From the NCBI GenBank assembly GCA_025356695.1, contig JANXSE010000128.1:1-5653 (forward strand): a stretch of 5,653 nucleotides of DNA, read 5' to 3'. Positions 1 to 4,607 of the stretch are shown in pieces. Made by a program: the position numbers and the translations under genes. Within the stretch, counting starts at the first letter, position 1. Each line of letters begins with the position of its first letter. The notes under the pieces are model-generated. The model was not told the origin of the DNA and did not search any database. It saw nothing but the letters and a program-made list of their open reading frames with translations. The stretch comes from Betaproteobacteria bacterium (GTDB taxonomy: Bacteria; Pseudomonadota; Gammaproteobacteria; Burkholderiales; SG8-41).

Positions 1-14
1 CCAAAAACAGGGGG

Positions 15-1175
15 TCAGGCGCGTAGCAAATCGAGCGGCGTATAGCGTCCGTTGAGGGCAAGCGCCGAATTGACGCCCCACCAGCGATCGAGCGCGGTGG
101 CGTAGAGATCGCGAAAATCGACGGCAAACGGCAAATTGCCGTTGCCATCGAGCCGCCCCAGCGCCGGCGGCAGCCCGTAGAGCCCGCCGCGCACGCGTCC
201 GCCGCTGACGAAATGGGCGTTCGCCGTGCCGTGGTCGGTGCCACCGCTCTGGTTTTCGCGCGGACGGCGCCCGAATTCGCAGTAGGTCATCATCAGCGTG
301 CTGTCCCAGCGGCCGATCTCCTGCATCGCCGCGCGCATCGCGACCAGCCCCTCGGCCAGTTCCTTCAGCAGGCGTTGCTGCGTGCCCTGTTGCCCGCTGT
401 GGGTGTCGTAACCGTTGTGCGTCACGCGAATCACCGCCACACCCGCCTTGCTCGCCACCACCTGCGCCGCGGTCTTGAACGCGTTGCCAAGCGCGTGATT
501 GGGAAATTCACTGCGCAGCGTCACGCTGTTGTTGCCGAGATTGGCCGCGGCCTGCGTCACATCGCGCTCGACCTTCAGGATGTGAGACAGCGCCGCGTTG
601 CGCGCCACACCCTCGCCGCCGGCCAATCGCGCCTGCCGCACGAAATCGCCGGTGTTGTTCAGCGCCAGCGCGCGCGTGCCGCCGCCGGCCAGCGGCCCCA
701 TTTCATTCGAACCGACGACCACGCCGTCGGCGGCGAAACTGCGCGGCACCGGCGCTTCGGCGAACGCGCGCGTCAGCCAGCCGTCGCTCAGGTATTGATC
801 GCTTTTCGACGCCGTGTCCCAGATTTCGATCGAACGGAAATGCGAAAGATTGGCTGCCGGGTAACCAATGCTTTGCACGACCGCAAGTTCGCGGTTCTGC
901 CACAACGGCATCAATGGCTGCAGCGAAGGATGCAGACCGGCGGCGGCATCAAGCTGCAGGACCTGGTCGCGTGCGATCGCAATGCGCGGGCGCAGGCTGT
1001 AATACTCGGCATCGGCATAGGGCACGACGGTATTCAGTCCATCATTGCCGCCCTTGAGTTCAACCAGTATCAACAGGTTGTCGTAACGGCCTGTGCCGGC
1101 AGCATAGGCCGCATCGGGCAGCCACGCCGTTACCGCGGCGGCCCCCGCGCCGGCCAGAAAATCACGCCTGTTCAT
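15..1175 (-). CDS. DUF1501 family protein, Tat-exported
   Basis: Complete 386-aa protein of the DUF1501 family, which is related to the alkaline phosphatase/sulfatase fold. Its substrate is not known. The N-terminus NRRDFLAGAG followed by an Ala-rich stretch to about residue 26 is a twin-arginine signal, implying export of a folded, possibly metal-loaded protein. Family hallmarks appear in order: LKGGNDGLN (40-48), SHFRSIEIWDTA (111-122), GYDTHSGQ (255-262), EFGRRPREN (300-308), GGTDHG (311-316) and DFRDLYATALDRWWG (353-367). The Asp and His of the YDTH and TDHG motifs are the likely metal ligands, inferred from the superfamily. The length is normal for the family. The start is supported by AAAGGAG 5 nt upstream. 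It is the last gene of a leftward four-gene operon, 32 bp after the DUF1800 gene. A single Cys (299) sits next to the EFGR motif. The family call is secure; the function is unknown. Confidence 0.93.
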   Translation of the reverse strand: MNRRDFLAGAGAAAVTAWLPDAAYAAGTGRYDNLLILVELKGGNDGLNTVVPYADAEYYSLRPRIAIARDQVLQLDAAAGLHPSLQPLMPLWQNRELAVVQSIGYPAANLSHFRSIEIWDTASKSDQYLSDGWLTRAFAEAPVPRSFAADGVVVGSNEMGPLAGGGTRALALNNTGDFVRQARLAGGEGVARNAALSHILKVERDVTQAAANLGNNSVTLRSEFPNHALGNAFKTAAQVVASKAGVAVIRVTHNGYDTHSGQQGTQQRLLKELAEGLVAMRAAMQEIGRWDSTLMMTYCEFGRRPRENQSGGTDHGTANAHFVSGGRVRGGLYGLPPALGRLDGNGNLPFAVDFRDLYATALDRWWGVNSALALNGRYTPLDLLRA

Positions 1176-1180
1176 CTCGT

Positions 1181-1187
1181 CTCCTTT
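1181..1187 (-). promoter_or_regulatory. Shine-Dalgarno of the DUF1501 gene
   Basis: AAAGGAG on the minus strand, 5 nt before the ATG at 1175. It is the strongest ribosome site in the operon and fixes the start that includes the full twin-arginine signal. Confidence 0.8.
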
Positions 1188-1207
1188 GCACGCTGCTCAA
1201 TTCCGGC

Positions 1208-2632
1208 TCACTTCAGTTGATAGGCTGGATCCAGCACCAGTTCGCGCAAACGCGGCACGCCCTGTGCCGTGCTGGTGGCGGTCGAGGCGGGTTCGGTCGC
1301 CAGCACCACTTTCGTCAACAGCGCGTCGCCCGGCGCAAACTGTTTGAACCAGAGTTCGCTGTCGAAATGAATGTCCAGCACGGCGCGCACCAAACGCTCG
1401 CGCGGCGGCGCCCCCGGCAGCGCGGCCGGCAACGGTTGACGCATCTCCTGTGCGCGGAACAGGCGTTCGAGGAACTGTTTGCGCGAAAGCAGCGACGCGC
1501 TGTTGATCCACGCGTCGCCACCGGGCCAGCCTTTGACGTTGGGTGGCGCGAAGACGTCCTGGCCGAGCTGGCGCGCCGCCAGCAGAAACGGCATGACTTC
1601 GCCGGTCTCGAAACGGAACTGGCGCAGCGTGCCGACGATCAGATCGACCGGCGATTTGATCAACGCCGCGCGGTTCTGCTGCGCATAAAAAGCGTCGGAA
1701 AGAAGCAGTGCACGCAGCGCCACCTTGATGTTGTAGCGGTTGTCGCGAAACATCCGCGCAATGCGGCGCACCTCCATGGCATCGGGCTGCGGCGAGACGA
1801 ATTCGCGCCACAGTTTGCCAACAATGAATTCGGCGGTCTGCGGCTGCGCCAGCAGAACGTCGAGCACCGCATCACCATCGAAGTTGCCGCTGCGGCCGAG
1901 CAGCGTTTTGACACCGTCATCATGCGCCGGCCGCCGTAACAGGTATTCGCCGCTATCCGGGTCGATGCTCCAGCCGGTAAAGGCGCGCGCCGCCTCCTTG
2001 ACGTCCTGCTCGCTGTAATTGCCTTCGCCGAGCGTGAACAGTTCCATCACCTCGCGCGCGAAGTTTTCATTCGGCTTGCCTTTGCGGTTGGAGGCGCCGT
2101 CGAGATAAACCACCATCGCCGGGTCTTTCGACACCTCGTGCAGCATATCGCCGAAATAACCGAGCGCGTGTTTGCGCAGCAACTGGTTCTGGCGGTACAT
2201 CAATACCGGCGAGCGCACTTTCTGCAAACTGGAAACAAAATGGTTGTGCCAGAACAGCACCATTTTTTCCGTCAGCGGTGAAGATGTGGTGAGCATTTCC
2301 GTCATCCACCAGCCGCGCAGCTCGCCGCCCTTCTCGACCTGCTGGCGCTGAAAAGCCTTGCGCTCCTCCTCGCTCGCATCGCGCAGCCTGCGCGGCGATT
2401 CGAACTCGTTTACCCATGCCGGCGGCGGCGTGACCATCCTGCCGGATGTCCATGCCAGCAGCTGGTCGACCGCCTGCGCCCGCGTCAGTTTGGCAAACGA
2501 TTCGATGTCTTCGACATTGGCGGCAAAACTCGTGCGGTTAAGCAGGTGGCGCGCCTCGTCGAAGCCCATCGGCGCGCCCGCCGCCAGCGCCGGCAGCAGT
2601 GCGATCAGAACAACGAGCAGTCGCTTGAGCAT
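1208..2632 (-). CDS. DUF1800 family protein, Sec-exported
   Basis: Complete 474-aa protein of the DUF1800 family. The biochemical function of the family is not established, and it is often encoded beside DUF1501. Residues 1-20 form a short signal peptide: MLKRLL, a hydrophobic core, then ALAAGA. Family motifs appear in order: HLLNRTSFA (29-37), PLTEKMVLFWHNHF (119-132), SKDPAMVVYLD (168-178), PNENFAREVMELFTLGEGNYSE (187-208, two adjoining motifs), AARAFTGW (214-221), KLWREFVSP (273-281), ALLLSDAFY (308-316), KSPVDLIVGTLRQF (326-339) and FAPPNVKGWPGGDAWINS (361-378). The length is typical. The protein contains no cysteine. The nearest ribosome-site-like sequence, AAAGG, is 11 nt before the ATG, which is weak. 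The preceding gene stops 24 bp upstream, so translational coupling is possible. It probably acts in the periplasm with the DUF1501 partner encoded 32 bp downstream; that is inferred from gene order. Confidence 0.93.
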   Translation of the reverse strand: MLKRLLVVLIALLPALAAGAPMGFDEARHLLNRTSFAANVEDIESFAKLTRAQAVDQLLAWTSGRMVTPPPAWVNEFESPRRLRDASEEERKAFQRQQVEKGGELRGWWMTEMLTTSSPLTEKMVLFWHNHFVSSLQKVRSPVLMYRQNQLLRKHALGYFGDMLHEVSKDPAMVVYLDGASNRKGKPNENFAREVMELFTLGEGNYSEQDVKEAARAFTGWSIDPDSGEYLLRRPAHDDGVKTLLGRSGNFDGDAVLDVLLAQPQTAEFIVGKLWREFVSPQPDAMEVRRIARMFRDNRYNIKVALRALLLSDAFYAQQNRAALIKSPVDLIVGTLRQFRFETGEVMPFLLAARQLGQDVFAPPNVKGWPGGDAWINSASLLSRKQFLERLFRAQEMRQPLPAALPGAPPRERLVRAVLDIHFDSELWFKQFAPGDALLTKVVLATEPASTATSTAQGVPRLRELVLDPAYQLK

Positions 2633-2656
2633 GAGCGCACCGGCCTTTACGACACC

Positions 2657-3181
2657 TTACCTGGCGTCGGGTTTGCGCGCGCCGCCAGCCTTGCAGGCCG
2701 CGGGGTCGGCCTTGCATTCTTCACGGCGTTTTTCAAACTGCGCTTTCATTTCCTCGCAGCGCTTCGGATCGGCCTTGCAGCGTTCTTCACGGCGCGACTT
2801 CATTTCGGCACGGCATTTTTCCGGATCGGCCTTGCACTGTTCGCGCCGTTCCTGCATTTTCTTTTTGACTACTTCGCATTGCTGTGGATTGGCTTTGCAA
2901 CGCTCCTCGCGTTTAGCTGCGCGGTCGGCCTTGCATTTCTCCGGGTTGGCGCGGCATTCCTCGCGCTGCTTTTGGAATTCGGCCTTCTTCGCTTCACACT
3001 CCTGCGGATTCTGCTTGCAGCGTTCCCGCCAGCCGCCCTTGTCGCCATCGCGCAGCTGTGCGCTCTTGCCCACCGGCGCCTCGTCCTTTTTTACCGTTGC
3101 GCCGGGCAGGCCCTGCGCCGCGACCGCTGCCATCATTCCGGACAACAGCGCTGCCAATATGATGCGGTAAATCTGTTTCAT
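2657..3181 (-). CDS. Exported Cys-rich repeat protein (six CX6C units)
   Basis: A 174-aa protein that I cannot assign to a named family. Residues 1-22 are a Sec signal peptide (MKQIYRI, hydrophobic core, cleavage near AVAA/Q), followed by a linker to about residue 50. The rest is six units of the form C-K/R-x-N/D-P-x-x-C joined by Lys/Arg/Glu-rich segments likely to be helical. The cysteines are at 55/62, 76/83, 95/102, 116/123, 135/142 and 156/163, all twelve in regular pairs. The likely form is a periplasmic string of disulfide-stapled helical hairpins; metal binding by paired Cys is an alternative. The start at 3181 is preferred over an in-frame ATG at 3199, because AAAGGA lies 6 nt before 3181 and falls inside the longer reading frame. 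It lies 35 bp after the small basic protein gene and 24 bp before the DUF1800 gene. Regular charge and Cys spacing show it is a real gene; the function is unknown. Confidence 0.88.
   Translation of the reverse strand: MKQIYRIILAALLSGMMAAVAAQGLPGATVKKDEAPVGKSAQLRDGDKGGWRERCKQNPQECEAKKAEFQKQREECRANPEKCKADRAAKREERCKANPQQCEVVKKKMQERREQCKADPEKCRAEMKSRREERCKADPKRCEEMKAQFEKRREECKADPAACKAGGARKPDAR
2690..3019 (-). repeat. In-gene tandem repeat, 120-bp period
   Basis: Three consecutive 40-codon blocks begin at each odd-numbered CX6C unit: 3019-2900, 2899-2780, and 2779 to about 2690, where similarity fades. Each block is one 21-residue unit plus one 19-residue unit. DNA similarity persists: the 15-mer CGGATCGGCCTTGCA (plus strand) occurs at 2765-2779 and 2822-2836, 57 bp apart, and its last 11 bases recur at 2706-2716, a further 63 bp away. 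The pattern indicates duplication of a two-unit module, not of single units. Confidence 0.85.
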
Positions 3182-3187
3182 GGTTTT

Positions 3188-3193
3188 TCCTTT
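3188..3193 (-). promoter_or_regulatory. Shine-Dalgarno of the Cys-rich repeat gene
   Basis: AAAGGA on the minus strand, 6 nt before the ATG at 3181. It decides between the two in-frame ATGs: the upstream one at 3199 would place this site inside the coding sequence and would add MHKGKT ahead of a good signal peptide. Confidence 0.75.
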
Positions 3194-3209
3194 ATGCAAA
3201 GAACATGCG

Positions 3210-3228
3210 GGCCGGCTCAGCGCCGGCC
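3210..3228 (-). repeat. GC-rich hairpin across the stop codon of the small basic protein gene
   Basis: GGCCGGC (3210-3216) and GCCGGCC (3222-3228) form a perfect 7-bp stem with a 5-nt loop that contains most of the TGA stop codon (3217-3219). No U-run follows on the minus strand, so it is not a standard intrinsic terminator. It could act as a partial terminator or an RNA-stabilising element between the first and second genes. A chance occurrence in GC-rich DNA is also possible. Confidence 0.4.
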
Positions 3229-3492
3229 TTTATAAAGCTCACGATTGGCACGGTCGAGGTCGCGGTGCAGGTCGCGTCTCTCCTGGTCGGTCATGCGGCC
3301 GTCGCGCGGGCCGCGATCCGGCTGCTGCGGCGCATTGCGGAAATCGCGCTGCGGCTGCCGTTGAAAGCGGTCCGGCTGATGGCGTTGCATTTGCGCATGG
3401 ACGAAACCGCTGCGCCCGCCATTGGCCGATGCCGGTGCCGACACCATCACCGCCGTCGCCGTCATCACCATCACAACAAACAGGTTTCGCAT
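3217..3492 (-). CDS. Small basic exported protein, hypothetical
   Basis: A 91-aa protein that I do not recognise with confidence. Residues 1-23 are a clear Sec signal peptide: MRNLF, a Val/Met/Ala core, then ASA/N cleavage. The mature part of about 68 residues is rich in Arg, Gln, Asp and Pro and has no Cys. It divides into a low-complexity Gln/Pro/Arg/Asp stretch (about 33-64) and a charged C-terminal segment (about 66-91, beginning MTDQERRDLHRDLDRANREL) that should be helical. From memory, similar ERRxLRRDxxxAxRxxY tails occur in small secreted betaproteobacterial proteins of unknown role; this was not searched. The start at 3492 is chosen because GGAGG lies 4 nt upstream. The in-frame ATG at 3546 overlaps a perfect -10 hexamer and would put 18 hydrophilic residues before the signal peptide. 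It is probably the first gene of the leftward operon. Confidence 0.78.
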   Translation of the reverse strand: MRNLFVVMVMTATAVMVSAPASANGGRSGFVHAQMQRHQPDRFQRQPQRDFRNAPQQPDRGPRDGRMTDQERRDLHRDLDRANRELYKGRR

Positions 3493-3496
3493 ACGT

Positions 3497-3501
3497 CCTC
3501 C
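3497..3501 (-). promoter_or_regulatory. Shine-Dalgarno of the small basic protein gene
   Basis: GGAGG on the minus strand, 4 nt before the ATG at 3492. It supports the 91-aa reading over the 109-aa one. Confidence 0.75.
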
Positions 3502-3544
3502 GTCACGACTCAAAACAGCGCCGCACGGCGGCACCGCAACGTTC

Positions 3545-3550
3545 ATTATA
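3545..3550 (-). promoter_or_regulatory. Candidate -10 element for the leftward operon
   Basis: A perfect TATAAT on the minus strand in otherwise GC-rich DNA, 53-58 bp before the ATG at 3492. Transcription would start near 3538, leaving a leader of about 45 nt that contains the GGAGG site. No good TTGACA match lies 16-18 bp further upstream, and no TGN extension precedes the hexamer. An activator may therefore be needed, or the match may be fortuitous. Confidence 0.5.
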
Positions 3551-3663
3551 GAGGCGCACCAAACAGGGCGGTTCCTGCACAGACGCGCCGGCCGGCAGCG
3601 GAGTCCGCCACGCGATCACTGCAAGAACATTTCTCATACCGGCTCCTGTCGCGGCAACCGCCG

Positions 3664-3691
3664 CATTCGTCCGAAACGCTTACCACGAATG
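3664..3691. repeat. 7-bp inverted repeat (possible operator)
   Basis: CATTCGT (3664-3670) and ACGAATG (3685-3691) are perfect inverted copies. Their centres are 21 bp apart, about two helical turns, which suits a dimeric regulator. A G-T and a C-G pair extend the arms to 9 bp. The 8-mer CGAAACGC also occurs twice nearby, at 3672-3679 and 3698-3705. No known regulator consensus is recognised. Confidence 0.35.
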
Positions 3692-3768
3692 TGCTAACGA
3701 AACGCCAGCTCGCGCGTTGACGAATACTACGCCCGCTACACACGCATGCCGGGACCCCGCGGGCGCTC

Positions 3769-3819
3769 TTTTGTAACAAAATGTTTCCCCGCGGCACCGA
3801 TTAACAATCACTTACAAAA
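3769..3819 (+). promoter_or_regulatory. Candidate OmpR-type control sites upstream of ompR
   Basis: An AT-rich patch just upstream of ompR contains TTTTGT-A-ACAAAA (3769-3781), a perfect 6-bp inverted repeat holding GTAACA. Two half-sites 10 bp apart follow: ATTAACAATC (3800-3809) and ACTTACAAAA (3810-3819), sharing the pattern AxTxACAA. Known enterobacterial OmpR sites are tandem half-sites about 10 bp apart that contain GTTACA/GTAACA-like cores, so autoregulation is plausible. TTAACA (3801-3806) is also a 5/6 match to a -35 element, with a poor -10 (TGGCAT) 16 bp further on. Assignment is tentative. Confidence 0.3.
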
Positions 3820-3846
3820 CAGTGGCATTGGCAAAACGAAATGGCT

Positions 3847-3850
3847 AGGA
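3847..3850 (+). promoter_or_regulatory. Shine-Dalgarno deciding the ompR start
   Basis: AGGA lies 8 nt before the ATG at 3859. Two in-frame ATGs further upstream, at 3841 and 3850, have no ribosome site at a usable distance. Confidence 0.55.
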
Positions 3851-3858
3851 TGGCGCAC

Positions 3859-4584
3859 ATGGGAGATACCAAGACACGCATACTCGTGGTTGACGACGAT
3901 GCCCGCCTGCGCGAACTGCTCAACCGCTATCTGAGCGAGCAGGGTTACGCCGTGCGCGCCGCGGTCGACGGCAACGACATGAACCGCTGGCTGGCGCGCG
4001 AGCGCTACGACCTGATGGTGCTCGATCTGATGATGCCCGGCGAAGACGGCCTGTCGATCTGTCGCCGGCTGCGCGGCCTCGGCGACAAAATCCCGATCAT
4101 CATGCTGACCGCCAAGGGCGACGATGTCGATCGTATCGTCGGCCTCGAGGTCGGCGCCGACGATTACCTGCCCAAACCTTTCAACCCGCGCGAACTCGTC
4201 GCGCGCATCCAGGCCGTACTGCGCCGCGCGCCCGAGACACAACCGCCGGGCGCACCGACGACCGAACAGCAGACCGTCGCCTTCGGTGAATTCAGCCTCA
4301 ATCTCGCTGCGCGCAGCCTCACACGAAGCGGACAGGCGGTGGCGTTGACCACCGGTGAATTCGCCCTGCTCAAGGTGCTGGTACAGCACGCACGCGCGCC
4401 GCTGTCGCGCGACAAGCTGACCGAACTGGCCCGCGGCCGCGAATTCGGCGCCTTCGACCGCGCCATCGACGTGCAGATCTCGCGGCTGCGCAAATTGATC
4501 GAAGCCGATCCCGCCAAACCCGCCTTCATCCAGACGGTGTGGGGTTTCGGTTACGTGTTCGTGCCTGACGGCGCAACGAAATAA
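3859..4584 (+). CDS. ompR: Two-component response regulator OmpR
   Basis: A 241-aa DNA-binding response regulator that is phosphorylated by EnvZ and controls envelope and porin-type genes in studied bacteria. The receiver domain (about 7-122) has the acidic triad DDD (12-14), phosphoacceptor Asp56 in LDLMMPGEDGLS, Thr84 in MLTAKG and Lys106 in LPKPFNPREL. The winged-helix DNA-binding domain (about 137-238) includes LTTGEFALLKVL, PLSRDKLTELARGREF, the recognition-helix segment RAIDVQISRLRKLIE, and the C-terminal wing TVWGFGYVFVPDG. These segments match remembered E. coli OmpR (239 aa) closely across the whole length, including the distinctive ends, so it is OmpR and not another family member. 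The start at 3859 is chosen from the AGGA site and the length match; 3841 would add MARMAH. It is followed after 23 bp by envZ and is divergent from the exported-protein operon. Confidence 0.95.
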   Translation: MGDTKTRILVVDDDARLRELLNRYLSEQGYAVRAAVDGNDMNRWLARERYDLMVLDLMMPGEDGLSICRRLRGLGDKIPIIMLTAKGDDVDRIVGLEVGADDYLPKPFNPRELVARIQAVLRRAPETQPPGAPTTEQQTVAFGEFSLNLAARSLTRSGQAVALTTGEFALLKVLVQHARAPLSRDKLTELARGREFGAFDRAIDVQISRLRKLIEADPAKPAFIQTVWGFGYVFVPDGATK

Positions 4585-4607
4585 CACCCGCCGTCCGCAA
4601 TCCCGAT

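Larger units (their letters stand above)
3493..3858. other. Divergent intergenic region, 366 bp
   Basis: No credible gene is present: open frames here lack ribosome sites, family motifs or sensible composition. It separates the leftward exported-protein operon from rightward ompR-envZ, so it must carry both promoters unless transcription enters from outside. It contains the leftward -10 candidate (3545-3550), a dyad and direct repeats (3664-3705), and an AT-rich patch (3769-3840) next to ompR. The stretch 3551-3650 shows nothing recognisable. A 5-bp GCGGC/GCCGC hairpin at 3651-3664 has no T-run and is too small to interpret. Confidence 0.75.

Noticed and set aside
1..14. Terminator after the DUF1501 gene
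   Set aside because: Only 14 bases remain in the window and no stem-loop or T-run can be seen.
213..1220. Long plus-strand open frame opposite the DUF1501 gene
   Set aside because: It is rich in Arg, His, Ala and Gln, has no motifs and no ribosome site, and is the antisense shadow of a gene with clear family motifs.
1217..1939. Plus-strand open frame opposite the DUF1800 gene
   Set aside because: Biased composition and no recognisable domain; the minus-strand frame carries all DUF1800 motifs.
2358..3170. Plus-strand Ser/Arg-rich frame across the DUF1800 start and the Cys-rich gene
   Set aside because: It spans two genes and their junction on the opposite strand, and its composition is typical of an antisense shadow.
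2546..3235. Plus-strand frame encoding a Phe/Leu-rich, membrane-like protein
   Set aside because: The hydrophobicity comes from reading the complement of Lys/Glu codons in the Cys-rich repeat gene. Its periodicity merely mirrors the 120-bp repeat, and it has no start signal.
3717..3742. TTGACG as a -35 for ompR with TACACA as -10
   Set aside because: The spacing is 14 bp and the -10 match is poor, so it was not listed as a promoter.
3546..3797. Minus-strand 83-aa Cys-containing frame in the intergenic region
   Set aside because: No signal peptide, ribosome site or motif; its Cys are irregular, unlike the nearby repeat protein, and the frame covers promoter elements.
3823..3845. TGGCA repeats before ompR as a sigma-54 promoter
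   Set aside because: No GC doublet lies at the required distance from the GG element.
3808..4587. Minus-strand 259-aa frame opposite ompR
   Set aside because: ompR is unambiguous on the plus strand; this frame has no motifs and runs into the promoter region.
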